From Diaporthe sp. PMI_573 (Eukaryota; Ascomycota; Sordariomycetes; Diaporthales; Diaporthaceae): a stretch of DNA of 64,000 nt. Positions 45,553-57,088 of the stretch are shown here, one piece after another; position 1 is the first letter of the stretch; every line of letters begins with the position of its first letter. The DNA lies in the NCBI GenBank assembly GCA_021399435.1, contig JAJTUP010000004.1:2130851-2194850 (forward strand), read 5' to 3'. Below the pieces are notes generated by a model that worked only from the letters and a program-made list of their open reading frames with translations, had not been told where the DNA came from and searched no databases. Made by a program: the position numbers and the translations under genes.

Positions 45553-46353
45553 CTAGAGGTTGAAGCCGCGCTTTGGGTACGACACGCCCTCCACGGCGGG
45601 ATCGTCAACGAACCAGCTGCACCGGTCGCCCGTCTGCTCGTTGACCAGCGCGCAGGGCAGGCCGGAGGCGGCGCCGGCCTCGAAAATCTGCTTCATGACG
45701 CCCTTCTTTCCGCCGCCGGTGGCCACGAAGGCGACGCGGACGGCGTGGGTGACGACGGGCAGGGTCAGGGTGATGCGCTTTGGCGGGGGCTTGGGGCTGT
45801 CCTCGATAGGGGCGACCCAGGCAGTGGTCTCGCGCAGCAGCTCGTGGCCGGGGAAGAGCGAGCAGGTGTGGCCGTCGGGACCGCAGCCGAGCAGCAGCAG
45901 GTCGAAGATGGGCAGGCGCACGCTGTCGCGGCTGGCGAAGGAGCTGACGAGGATCTGCTCGTAGTCGTCGGCGACCTCGAGGCTCTCCTTGGACAGCAGG
46001 TCCGTGCTGATAGGGTGGACGGTTGGCTTGCCCTGGTCTGCTGGGATCTTGTCCAGCAGCTCCTTCTTCAGCAGGCCGTAGTTGGAGTCCTCATGGTCCA
46101 GGGGCACGATGCGCTCATCCGCGAAGAAGATCTCCCACTTGTCCCACTTGACAGTGTCCTCGGATCCAGAGGAGGGGCTCAGGAGGGCCTGGGCCAGGGT
46201 CTTGGGGAGCGAGCCGCCTGATACGGCGACCTTGAAGGAGTTGTGTCGGTTAATCCCTGCGCTCTGGCACTGGATGACATATGTGCGCAGTGCTGTTGCG
46301 AGGGCAGGGACGTCGGGGAAAGGGTAGAGGTTGGCTTGTCCGTGGTTAGGCAT
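45553..46353 (-). CDS. 6-phosphogluconolactonase
   Basis: Single exon, 266 residues from the ATG at 46353 (MPNHGQANLYPFPDVPAL). The frame is open to 46635, but that extension has a different, Ser/Thr-rich composition and could at most be a leader. The NagB/RpiA-type fold markers of 6PGL are present: FKVAVSGGSLPKTLA, WEIFFADERIVPLDHEDSNYG, the signature LLLLGCGPDGHTCSLFPGH, and VAFVATGGGKKGVMKQIF. The enzyme hydrolyses 6-phosphoglucono-delta-lactone in the oxidative pentose phosphate pathway, in the cytosol, between G6PDH and 6PGDH. Equivalent to yeast SOL3/SOL4. No oddities. The C-terminus is SYPKRGFNL. Confidence 0.95.
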   Translation of the reverse strand: MPNHGQANLYPFPDVPALATALRTYVIQCQSAGINRHNSFKVAVSGGSLPKTLAQALLSPSSGSEDTVKWDKWEIFFADERIVPLDHEDSNYGLLKKELLDKIPADQGKPTVHPISTDLLSKESLEVADDYEQILVSSFASRDSVRLPIFDLLLLGCGPDGHTCSLFPGHELLRETTAWVAPIEDSPKPPPKRITLTLPVVTHAVRVAFVATGGGKKGVMKQIFEAGAASGLPCALVNEQTGDRCSWFVDDPAVEGVSYPKRGFNL

Positions 46354-47304
46354 TGTGACTGATGTGTTCCTCGGGGTTGGGTCTGGCCTTGGGAAGAAAG
46401 TTGTGAAGCTGTCCGGTGAGCAGTCTTGAGAGGCAGGGGTGTGGGCGTGCTGTATCGGTGTATCAGACCGGGGATTGCGCGCGGTGATGGACTTGGCCGT
46501 GGGGGAGGACCGTTGCGCGATTTGGCCGTGCGAGGATGATAAGACGTTGAGTGAGAGGGTGCGCGAGAAGACAAGCTGTGGGGAGCACACGACTGTGAGG
46601 TTATGTCGTTTCCTTGTGCTGCAGTTGTGGATCAAGACAGAGCAAGCAGTGGACTGGGGAAAAGTTTCCCTCGGTGGGAAGACGGTGACGAAAGACGGCG
46701 GAGCGTCCGTTTGATTCCACCTGGCAGGCTCAAGTTCAGTTGAGTTCCGTCAAAGCAGCCCAGTCAGTCAGTGGAGGGGCAGACAGGGTCAGAGGGGCAG
46801 GTAAGACCCGTCCTGCTAAATTTCCAGGCTGTCTCGCTATCGATAACGCGCCAAAGCGGCCGGCGCCAGAGCTGGGTCTGCAGGGGGCCAGGGGGCAGGG
46901 GGCAGGAGAGAGAAGTGTCCCGATATGCCAGGGAGAACTTTCGATGGTATTCTGCTCGCTTCTTTCCTTCTATCTGGCTACTCCGAGACTAGGACAGCGG
47001 TACGCGAGAGCGTAGCTGTAAAGGCAGCCGCAGTATTTCTACTCTTCTAATCTGGCCTGGTGTTGATCGCCTCCATTTGAGGAGCAAGGGTCCACGCGGG
47101 TAAAATGATAAGACAACTACAAAAAAATGACAGCTCTCCTGCAAGCCACAAGCCACAATAGTCGGGAGTCGACTTTGAATGTTCGCAGTCAGTATCAGAT
47201 ACAGAGGTAAAGTCGACAGGTCAGAAGGACTTCGGCTCGGTTTACCGCCAGGGCGCCAATGTCGATCCTGGATCCCGGTTACACAGAAGCCCACCGTCGA
47301 GGAC

Positions 47305-47328
47305 AAGGTGAAGGTGAAGGTGAAGGTG
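47305..47328. repeat. Hexanucleotide tandem repeat (AAGGTG)4
   Basis: Four perfect copies in the long spacer between the 6PGL and PHO13-like genes. Confidence 0.9.
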
Positions 47329-48310
47329 AGAAGACCAGTAGTTAGTTCATTGTGGTTCATGCCGTCTTTGGCATGCAGGGCCTGACTTACCACCCCGTTT
47401 TTGACGGTTTCGTGACGGCATTGCCTTAGCAGTGCCACAGACCAGACCACACACATATACAGTGCTGACTAGAGCCGAGGCGCAAGGGCATAGTCCGGAA
47501 CTGTCACCGCCAGCACTCTAGTTCGCACAAATCGGGCGAGGTTCCTACAAGCAATCCCCCTTCGACTGCCGGGGGCTCGCCGTCCATCGTCGCCCCATTG
47601 AGAAAGGGCCACCGTTGGGCATGGTGCACTGACCCACCGCAAGCGCTCTTGGCTCCCTTGGTGAAGGGCATATCCAGCAATTGTCCCCGTGCAGTAGTGC
47701 AGTACTTTTGAATGCGGGTGGACTGATGTAAGGGTGACGTTGTACCATGAAAAATATGGCAGATCTCGAAAGTTTATTTTCTGTGGTGGCTGGCATGTAA
47801 GGTACGTATTGCAATCTCGATGAGACAAGCAGCCGTGGCATCTCTCTCCACCAGCTTGATCGGGCTGGGCTGGCTGGCTGGGCCTCGATGTGCTTCACAT
47901 GCATCTTGACAAGCTGTGAGCTCCCTGTCTCCTCAAGGGTCCGCGGGGCGGCGTCGTGTGGACGATCTCCAGGCTCGCCTGCCCGCTCACTCGATGGCAT
48001 GGACCATGAGTAAGCCGGCATAGGGATCATCCATACAAGCCGTAACCCAACGACAAGGAGGGTGTTTGACCATCGGGGCTGATTCGTCCGACCTTGCGAG
48101 CTATGTGTCGCTCTTCTAGCCTTGGCCAGGGGGAAAGTGGTCAGATGTTGAAAATGTGCACTGTTTCTGGCAACGAGGCTTGGGAGCCAGCGAGCAGCCA
48201 GCCAACGCCATCGGGGACAGGCGGAACATCCGCCAAACATCAGATCTGGGCCCGACACTCAATCCCAAGTCCCTGCGACGCAGTAAAACATCCTTTCGGA
48301 CTACCTCGCA

Positions 48311-48348
48311 GGCTGGCTGGCGGGCTGGCTGGCTGGCGGGCGGGCGGG
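48311..48348. repeat. GGCT/GGCG simple-sequence tract
   Basis: A 38-bp run of GGCTGGCTGGCGG-type tetramers, G-rich on the plus strand, with several GGG runs at its 3' end. Confidence 0.85.
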
Positions 48349-49099
48349 AACGAAGCTTCAAGCAGCATCGTGATCGTGGCCATCGCGACCCTCATCTTTT
48401 CCCGCACGCAAGCGGGGCGCCATTGTCGTCATCGTGCGCCCGTTGACCCTCTTTGGGCCACCGGATAGTGCCCGAGCTCTTGGGCGAACGCGGCAGTGGC
48501 ATCGGTGTCGCAGAACTGCCCCCGGTTCCCGGTGGGCCGGTCCGGCTCGAACTTTAGTACGGCTGGCTATTTGAGTTTCGTGTGCCTGTATCCTTGGCTG
48601 ACCAGAAGAGGTCTCTGTGCCGAAGTTGTATTTGCAAGTCGCGGGAGTGGCACGGCCGTTGGTGCTCGCTGCGTGGGGGTCCAAGTGTTGCGTTAGACTG
48701 ACAAGACTACCGACGAGCCTGTTGACCACTTGCTTGGTCTGCGGTGGTTCGCACCCGGTTCCTCCCAAAACGATTCAAATCTACAAAAACCGAACTTGCT
48801 CTGCTGAACGATCTCAGAAGTAGTGCAGGCGGTTGGTGAGGCCAGAATGGCTCCTTGATGGACTGTCGCATCGCATGAGAGAAGGAGGAAGGAAAGCGGA
48901 CATGGTGCGCTGGTCGTGGGACGGCGTTTTGTCAGCCCATCGAACGACCACTCAATTATTGTTAGCGGCTTCCTCAAACAGGCTCGAATTCGTGGGCCCA
49001 GACGCGACTCGCACCAAAAACATAGAACATCTCACCTCATAGACGGCCGACGACACGACGCTCCTTCTAAACAGTAGACATAGATTTCTTCAATTAGAC

Positions 49100-50239
49100 A
49101 TGGCTCCCTCTCAAGCCCCCAAGTACCTCACCGGCGACGGCAACGCCATCGACGAGTTTCTCGACAAATTTGATGTGCGTCATTTCCCGTCATCCACCGA
49201 CCCTCTGGTCTTTGAGCTTACATGCATGCTAATCATGAGTCCAGACTTTTCTGCTAGATTGTGATGGTGTGTCTACAAAGTGAAGGGTGTCTCGGCCGGC
49301 GATGTTGCTGACAAGAGGCGCGAACAGGAGTCCTATGGTCGGGCGATCACCTGTTCCCTGGCATCGCTGAGACAATACAGTTGCTACGATCCAAAGGTCT
49401 GGTGACCCTGAATCTTGACACATAGCCGGTCTTATCTCCACCTGGGCTCTCATGAGACTGACACCGGGCGCGCAGGCAAGCGGACCGTGTTCGTGACGAA
49501 CAACTCGACAAAGTCGCGCGCCGACTACCTCAAGAAGTTCGAGTCCAAGGGCATCCCGGGGTCCGTGGACGACGTCTTTGGGTCGGCGTACTCGGCCGCC
49601 ATCTACATCAGCCGGATCCTGGCGCTGCCGCCCCCGCGGAACAAGGTGTTCGTGCTGGGCGAGGCGGGCATCGAGACGGAGCTGCGGTCCGAGGGCGTCC
49701 CCATCGTGGGCGGCACGGACCCGTCCTTCCGGCGCGACATCACCGAGGCGGACTTCGCGGGTCTGGCGGACGGGTCGCTGCTGGACCCTGAGGTGGGCGT
49801 CGTGCTGGCCGGGCTGGACTTCCACGTCAACTACCTCAAGCTGGCGACGGCGTACCAGTACATCGCCCGGGGCGCCCGGTTCCTGGCCACCAACACGGAC
49901 AGCACCCTGCCCATGAACCACAGCTTCTTCCCCGGCGCCGGCTCCGTGCTCGTGCCCCTGACCAACATGACCAAGCAGCAGCCGCTGGCCCTGGGGAAGC
50001 CGAGCCAGGCGATGATGGACGCGGTGGAGGGCAAGTTCCACCTGGACCGGGCCCGGACGTGCATGATCGGGGACCGGCTGGACACGGACATCAAGTTTGG
50101 CATCGAGGGCAAGCTCGGCGGGACGCTGGCGGTGCTGACGGGCGTCAGCAAGAAGGCGGACTGGGAGGCAGAGGGCGCTGTGGCCGTGCCGGCATACTAC
50201 GTGGACAAGCTGAGTGACCTGGCCCAGGGAGGCCTGTAG
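49100..50239 (+). CDS. PHO13: HAD phosphatase, PHO13 / phosphoglycolate phosphatase type
   Basis: Four exons, 49100-49174, 49245-49266, 49328-49396 and 49476-50239, give 309 residues (yeast Pho13 312). Exon 2 is a 22-nt microexon that, with exon 3, makes the HAD motif I LLDCDGVLWSGDH; catalytic Asp30 and Asp32 are both in the microexon. Motif II is FVTNNSTKSR; motif IV is MIGDRLDTDIKFG, preceded by the conserved KPSQAMMDAV. Members dephosphorylate 2-phosphoglycolate and related toxic side-products of glycolysis and the pentose phosphate pathway (4-phosphoerythronate, 2-phospholactate). The upstream neighbour is 6-phosphogluconolactonase, in the same broad pathway, but divergent and 2.7 kb away. 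The exon-3 donor is an unusual GTCTGG, needed for phase. Identity is high; the exon model is good. Confidence 0.93.
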
Positions 50240-53200
50240 AAACAGGAATAGAGCGGCCTCTGCGACTCCGCGACGCCGCGACGCCGCGACGGGCACGCTG
50301 GTGACCCGAGAGCGGCTGAGCGGGGTGGCAACACGGTATCTAGTTCCCGTGGACGCCACCTGCAACCGCCCTGTCCATCATCAAACCTTTGGGGGGGGGG
50401 TTCCTGAGCTGTTCGCATCGCACGAGACGGGGTGACACTTGAGGGTCAGGTGCGCGTGCCCGGGTGGGATTCCCAAAATCAGGATGTGTTCAGGGCTTGC
50501 ACGGAGAGAGAGAGAGAGACATGTATGAGCGACCACCGCATCACACAAATTTGAGTTGTATGCCTCTGCACCCCACACCATGGAGCGGATCCGTAGACGT
50601 ACAGGATCATGCGTCCGCCCCCGAGAAGCCGGCAATGAGAACCGCCGTGGCGAGATACTAACGAGATTCCGGTGCAGACAAGATGAACACCATATCGGGT
50701 GGCTCACAGTGTCTCCTTGTCACCATTTCCCCTCCTTCCCCGTCGATGCTCAACCTCTGTTTCCATCGTCGCCCTGGCCTTGCCCTGGCCTGCCCAGCAT
50801 CGCATTGCATTGCATTGACTCATCCGAACCTCAAGTCCCGGGCGTAAATGACGCTGGCGGTGATGGGTGCGTGCGATGCGTACATGCAAAAAGCAATGTG
50901 TGTCGCACGAGGTGGGCATGCGGTGGGCATTCCACAACTACGTCATAGCTGGACCCTGATTGATAAAGTTTTTTCCCAAGGCGGGCGCCCGAGGGGTTCG
51001 CTGGGTGCCGATGATGAAGTGTGGAGTGTGCGGCCAGGTGCAGGGGCTCCTGGTCTCGCCAGGCAGGACAGAGACAGCAGGACGCACATCATATCCTGTA
51101 CAGGTCGATACAGTCCTGTACAATCCTATACAGTCCCGATGGACCCGGCGGCACTGTCGACTGGCAACGTCTCCGCCCATGCGATACCACGCCATGCCCA
51201 TGATATGACACGACATGTGACCGCCCTGGCTGCACGCCCTGGCCTCGCGAAACAATGGCGATGCCCGACGAGCCCGACAACAGACAGTTGCTGGGTGAGC
51301 CTTGTCCCGTTGGTCGTGATCTGGTGCAGCCTGAAGCAGGCGCCCGCAGCGAGATAGACGGACGGTTGGTCACACAGCAACAGGAGCAGGAGCAGCAGCA
51401 GCAGACACCGCAACAACAAGCTGGCGTCGCACGGGTGAGCTCTGGGCATCGGGGCGCGACCAAGATGTGTTGGTCGCACCCCGGGATCGATAGAACCTTG
51501 GAAGGAGGACCCTTAAAACTTTGTCCCGAATCCAGGGTCCTCGGAGCCCCTCCCCCAATGGGAAGGCTCCTTGCCCAAAGGTCCATGCGAAACTGGCGGG
51601 GTTGGTGACCTGACGCCCCATTCAAGGCATCGCACCAGCCTGCGAGTGTACGAGTGTGCGAGCGTGTGACTTGTGAGACCGATGGACTGACGGACTGGTT
51701 ACAGTATCCGACTAATGGTCTAACTGGCTGTCTGAGTCTATTTGGGTGTGACCAGACCAGCGAGCCAACCGGCGCATAAGGTCGAATGTCGGCACGGACG
51801 TACGGGGAGGGAAGCTGATCATGCCACACCGCACACGGACAGGCGGAGCGCGCCCCGACTACGCCCCACCGCACCGGTCAACAAGCGGCTGCTGTCTGGC
51901 CAGTACCTCCCGGGCCTTCTCGATGCCGGGCATGGCCTCGCGCTCTGGCGCGCAGCAGGAGAGTTATTAGCAGGGGGGATTTGGGATGGAACGTCGTTTC
52001 CTCCGGCCTGGTAACCGCGGGGGGGCCAGAACGATCTGGCCCTGGGGCTAGCGGCTGAGACCACCTCTCGATACCACGAGCCTCGTTGGCGGGGGCAAGG
52101 GCGGGCAGAAAAGTGACAGTGCTGATCAGGCAAGCTAGAGGGAGACTACGTACGTACAGGGCAAAACAAAAGGACACACCATGCTACTACGTTGATGCAC
52201 AACGGCGGCCAAGGTGGCAGGTAGATAGGGAAAGGGAATGGGAAAGGGGGTGCATATGTGTGCGCGTACATGGGGCTGCACGAGACGACAAGACTGCAGG
52301 TCAGTAAATGTTGTGGCCCATAGATGGCAGATGGCAGATGGGAAACGGGAGATGGGATATGCGAGATGGCCGGCGACAAGAAGATGGGGAAGTCGGATGA
52401 CGAGGTGAGAAAGACATGAGGAATTCAGGACGACAGGCAGGACAAGGAGCGACAAGAGGGATGGGGCAGCTGCGAGCAAGACGTCGGCACCATGCAGGGT
52501 GACGCCTACTTGACGCCTCCCCATTTCTTGTCGGACCAATATCATCGAATTCCAGGGTCCCGATTTCCCGTCGAGAAAACAGCCTTGGAATCGAGTCCGC
52601 CCTCTCTGACTGGCCCTGCTGCCCTGTGGCTTCTGCCGCACCGTGCCGCACCTACCGTTCCCACGCATGTGCCTGCACAACATCTAAGTAAGTGTGCTCT
52701 GCTCAGCTCAGCTCAGCAGTCCTCTGTCTTATCTTTTCGCGCCAGCCCCTCTAGCACCCCCCCCGCCGATGACGACTTTCTGCGCCGGGTAGCCTCATCG
52801 CCAGAGCGACCGTCGTGCCCTTGGCCGGGCCCCATCTGAACGTTGGGAACCAACCAGTGGGGATGGCCTTGCATCCGTCCCGTCTTACAACATGCGGGCC
52901 TGGACCCCATAACCTACCTGCCTAGATGCTACACACACACATACACACAGATACCTGTTTGCGCGGGCACGAGGTGAATGCTATTTACACAGTATGTAGA
53001 TAGATACACGCAGTACGTACACATTGCCGACATGGGGACAGTACGGTACATGGCCGGACTGTGCGTGCCTGGCGGGCCTGGGCGGGCAGCGGGCAGCACC
53101 CGGCACAATTTACGAGCAACGGGCGCCCAAACTCTTAGTTACACAGTACATTGGTTTGGTCGTAGTCTCTCGTCTCGCCGGCCAGCCAGGGCTCTGCCAC

Positions 53201-54085
53201 TGCCAGGGGCTCCCTCCTTCCAAACCAGGCGACTTACAAGTCCAATCCGCTCAGAAATCTCAACCCTGAGATCCGGGCAGGGAACCTGGTGGCCAGTATT
53301 CATAAACCAGCAATGCCGCTCACGCTCAGTCGTTCCCCATCGACCCCCGAGGCCGATGCTCATGGGCCCCGTCTCCTCCCCGACCTTGACCTTTGCCAGG
53401 CTTTTTGCCACCCTCACCATCACTCGCCCACTTGCTATTAAACTTACTCAGGTTCCGCCCTGGCCAACGCAGCCGTAGCCCGCTCGCTTGCCTCGTGAGT
53501 TGCCGCCAGCCCAAAATTCCCCCCTGCCAAACACTCCCACCCACCTGGGCCACCTGGGGGCCCTTATTAGCACACAACTCGCTACCCACATCCCACAACC
53601 CACACCCATATCCACATCCCGCCGCACCACCAACCCAAGCACACAGACACATCCAACCCATTCCCACCCCGCCCTACCCTGCACCTGGTCAAGAACTAGA
53701 GCCACAAGAACCTATCCACCCACTCCCTCGACGACCCAGTCAGTCGGAAGGCAAAATACAACCTCATTGCGGCCTTGTTTTGCACCTCGCCAATCTTGCT
53801 CGCACTGACGTTTGTTTTGTCCACCCTGCTCTCTACACCCGCCCCTGTTCAGGAAGGGCTTAACCGACCTACGCCAACTCAACTCAACTCACTCGCTGCC
53901 CCCCACCCTGGCATCAAAAAAGTCAAAAGACCGCCTTCTAGCCTCTTGCCACCTGCTGGGCTCATTCTCTCCTCCGGGCCTTGACCGTCCTCGTCTATGC
54001 TGCTCCCGCCCGCCTGCTGAGGACGCCATGCCAGCTGTCTGGACACGCTCTGGCCCTTTCAACGCCCCTACAAGTTCCCCCCACC
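50240..54085. other. Longest gene-free segment of the window
   Basis: 3.85 kb between the PHO13-like and SET genes, on the same strand. It starts with an 8-bp repeat (50263-50290), and contains a G10 run (50391-50400), a GA repeat (about 50504-50518), repeated CCTGTACA/CCTATACA-like words (51090-51135), CAGCAG-type runs (about 51376-51420), GATGGCA repeats (about 52322-52338) and a C/A-rich leader before the SET gene. Open frames up to 261 codons overlap in several frames without motifs. I see no transposon ends, no long repeat and no gene. Confidence 0.45.
50263..50290. repeat. 8-bp tandem repeat (CGACGCCG)
   Basis: Units CGACTCCG, CGACGCCG, CGACGCCG and a partial fourth (CGAC), starting 24 bp after the PHO13-like stop codon. 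Confidence 0.85.
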
Positions 54086-55897
54086 ATGGAATCTGACGAT
54101 GCCACAAACTCCTACACTTCTGAGGACGACGCCGAGCACACCGTTCTTCTGGACCGCCACGAGCAGCTGACCGAACTCCTGGGCGAGTCACCCTACGATC
54201 TGATACGCTATCTCCAACGCGCCGTGGTCTACTCAAACCTTGGCTACCCCGACCTTGCCGCTGGCGATGCCTACCGTGCCCTGCTCCTGACCGACGAGGT
54301 CCGTAATGAGAGTTTCGAGTATCATGACCAGGCGATTCGAGCCCTCGAGCCTTACTTGTCCTCTCCGACCGCCCTGCCCGAGGTTCTCCACCATGGCGCC
54401 CTTCGCCAAGGTTCCGGCGACATGGTCAACGGCTACGGCCCCCAGGGCCCAGAGTTCTACCAGGAGATTGCCGCCGTAGCATCAGTCCGCTGCTACCAGG
54501 TCATCTCCCTCAGCCTGCTGCTCTGTGGCTGTCTGAGCAGTGCCCATACTTATTGCGAGCGTGGTCTCGCGGCATCACCAAACAACCAAGAACTACTCAA
54601 CACCAAAAATCACATATTGACTGTCGCTCGTGGAAGACTGCAGACTCAAGATGTGGACGTTGGCCAGCTCCCTGAGTGGGGCCATGTGCGGAGAGAGGTC
54701 TACCCCTGGAACAATCATGAGCCAGAGCGCTTCTCTGAAGAGTCTCTGTCGTTCCTGAACCAGGAGCTCACAACCATGGCACCAAAATGCGAGGTTCGGG
54801 TCTCCGAGCTCCCCGTGCTGCTCGACGCCGCAAGCAACACGGACGACTACGAGATCATCCCTACTTGCAACCAGCTGGGCGTGTTTGCAAAGGAGGACAT
54901 CGATCCCGGGGAGGCCGTACTCTCCGAGTACTCGCTCTTGACGGCCAACAACAGGCTGAAGGATCAAGTCTGTGACGCTTGTGGCACTGAGCTGCCTCCA
55001 TTGAGCGCGAAGGTAGGCCCTGTCAACTGTGCCGAGTGCTACGACACCGTTTTTTGCGACCAGTTCTGCCACGATGAGGCACAGAAGCTCTACCATCCGG
55101 CCGTCTGCGAAAAGGATGTCGATGCCATTGCCAAGGACCCTGATCTTGCAGAATCTGAACACTCACTGCACCTGCTCCTCCTCGCCCGGCTCCTCGCCTT
55201 ATCAGCACACCAGGAAATCCACCCGCTAGAACTCAAGAATGTCAAGTATATATGGGGCGACTTCATCTCACCTCGCACCAACGCAATTTCCATCTCGCCC
55301 AATGCCGGACCGCCGCCCGACTGGACCCTGCCTTTCTCTTTCAAATACAACGTCGAGACGCCGCTGCACATCCTCGAGAAGATGGACATTGACATCTACC
55401 AAACTCTTCCACAGCACGATCTGTGGGTCCTGAACACCTGCTACGCCAAGTTCAGAGGCACAGCGTCGGCAAGACAGAACCCCCGAAACGGACGGCCCGA
55501 GCTCGCGGCCGTACACCCCTTCTGGTGCTTGGCGAACCATGACTGCGACCCGAACGTGACATGGGAATGGGGTGGCAGGATGAAGCTCTGGGCACGGGAG
55601 CGCAAGGTAGTGGGCAATCAACCGGGCGGCATCAAGGCCGGCCAAGAGATCCTCAACCACTACTGCGACGTCGAACTGCCCGTCCAGGAGAGACGGAAAT
55701 GGGCCTACGGCAGTCTTGGAGGCATCTGCATGTGCAAAAGATGTAGGGACGAAATCGCAATGAGCGCATCGGACGGCCCCACAACGAATGGAGTCAGCGG
55801 CTCCGCGCCTACTGGAGTGGACGACACTTCTACTACCGCAGAGTCAATGGACTGGACAGCCTCTTCAACTCAAAACGACGTCACAATGGCGGGCTGA
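54086..55897 (+). CDS. SET-domain protein with MYND-like zinc finger (SMYD-like)
   Basis: Single exon, 603 residues from the ATG at 54086 (CACCATGG context). The frame stays open upstream to 53981 without another ATG. The N-terminal 200 residues are helical with TPR-like units (LIRYLQRAVVYSNLGYPDLAAGDAYRALL; SSAHTYCERGLAASPNNQELL). The SET domain begins near NQLGVFAKEDIDPGEAVLSE. It is interrupted by a Cys cluster from about residue 296 (CDACGTELPP, NCAECYDTVFCDQFCHDEA), as in SMYD proteins. SET core motifs follow: NHDCDPNVTW (about 484) and GQEILNHYCDVELPVQERR, then the post-SET CMCKRC (about 547). Expected to be a protein-lysine methyltransferase; histone or non-histone target unknown. The tail is Ser/Thr/Asp-rich. 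Fungal homologues with this TPR-SET layout are common. Confidence 0.9.
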   Translation: MESDDATNSYTSEDDAEHTVLLDRHEQLTELLGESPYDLIRYLQRAVVYSNLGYPDLAAGDAYRALLLTDEVRNESFEYHDQAIRALEPYLSSPTALPEVLHHGALRQGSGDMVNGYGPQGPEFYQEIAAVASVRCYQVISLSLLLCGCLSSAHTYCERGLAASPNNQELLNTKNHILTVARGRLQTQDVDVGQLPEWGHVRREVYPWNNHEPERFSEESLSFLNQELTTMAPKCEVRVSELPVLLDAASNTDDYEIIPTCNQLGVFAKEDIDPGEAVLSEYSLLTANNRLKDQVCDACGTELPPLSAKVGPVNCAECYDTVFCDQFCHDEAQKLYHPAVCEKDVDAIAKDPDLAESEHSLHLLLLARLLALSAHQEIHPLELKNVKYIWGDFISPRTNAISISPNAGPPPDWTLPFSFKYNVETPLHILEKMDIDIYQTLPQHDLWVLNTCYAKFRGTASARQNPRNGRPELAAVHPFWCLANHDCDPNVTWEWGGRMKLWARERKVVGNQPGGIKAGQEILNHYCDVELPVQERRKWAYGSLGGICMCKRCRDEIAMSASDGPTTNGVSGSAPTGVDDTSTTAESMDWTASSTQNDVTMAG

Positions 55898-57088
55898 GAC
55901 GGGCCTTCGCGCGAGTAAACATGCCTACTTTGCTGGCCTTCCACATCTACAACTGATTTTACAGCGGCATCTTCTTTGGAGTGCGATATACGAGGAACTG
56001 GACATGATACCACAGACACATTTCAGTGGGGAAGGGTTTAGATATTCGGTATGCAGCAACACCAACACCTAATGAAACAGAGGCGATTTAGGAGAATTGA
56101 GGGTGGAGACTCAGCAACGATTTGAAAAGCAAGAGATTAAAGAAAAGAGAAAAAAACAAAAACATTGCATGGTCCAGCAGGAATACGAGGGTCTGACCAG
56201 CGTGGAGGAAGAACTTGACGTTTCTCGGGGACCCTGAAATAAACAGTAAACAGATCAGGTGCGGGCCGGTCGGTATATGCAAAGCGGCAGCGGACACGGA
56301 GGACAATGAGACGATGAGATAGTGTCACATCCGCCCTCCTTGCTGTTGGAGCCGAGGCCAATATCGACTTTAAAGCACTAAAAAAAAAAGGAAAAAAAAA
56401 AGATTTACGACCCCCCCCCCCGAGGACGCTGGTGGCTCCTGAGTCAACCGCCATATCGGTGTTGCACGCAACAAGCGCAGTGCCGAAGATTCACGACGGG
56501 CAGCGACTTCGCGGCGGTGTGTATCTATCCATCTAGGCTACTCTCCTCAATCGGATCTAGAAAGGGCAAGTCAAGCTCGACGAAATGGTCCTCATTTCTG
56601 TTGCCGACAAGACTATATGTACTCGTACGAAAACGCAATCCTAGTTCCAAGGAAACTCGACTCTCATCATCTTGCTGGCGCCATCTCTCTCTCCTGCCCC
56701 TTTCTCAAAGTCATGAGATCTAAAGTGTAGAGAACAATGAACAAACGCACACCTGGCCACAGAGGTAAGTCGAGTCCTGGATCGGCACTCATAAAGACTT
56801 TGCAAGAACGGACCGCACGCGTGCGCGCAGCAAGGGTTAGAGAGCCAGATTAGATTCCGAGCAACTGAGGCTCGCCTATCAACTGGTCCACCGTAGTATC
56901 AGTCTGTAGCCTCATTTTAAACCCTAGTCCCCTCTGGCCATCCTGGCGACTGGTACAGTTCGCCATGGTTTCTAGTCCTATCCCGACAACACGTCAATTT
57001 CGCCCCTGATGATCGATCCTCCAGCCCACAGCGCCCTTAATGATTATGAACCCGCCTCAATGTTCATCTCCCTGGCACAATCTGCCCC
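55898..57088. other. Intergenic, SET gene 3' to CWC22 3'
   Basis: Convergent 1.2-kb region with both 3' UTRs. Homopolymer runs: A10-GG-A10 (56380-56401) and C11 (56411-56421). No gene seen. Confidence 0.45.
56380..56421. repeat. Poly-A and poly-C homopolymer cluster
   Basis: A10, GG, A10, a 9-bp spacer, then C11 within 42 bp in the 3' intergenic region. Confidence 0.9.

Larger units (their letters stand above)
46354..49099. other. Divergent upstream region, 6PGL / PHO13-like gene
   Basis: 2.7 kb with no supportable gene. It contains an AAGGTG hexamer repeat (47305-47328) and a GGCT/GGCG-rich simple-sequence stretch (48311-48348). Open frames up to 237 codons overlap in several frames and lack motifs. 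Confidence 0.45.

Noticed and set aside
45220..46221. 333-codon plus-strand open frame
   Set aside because: Exactly antisense to 6-phosphogluconolactonase; GC-rich shadow frame with no motif.
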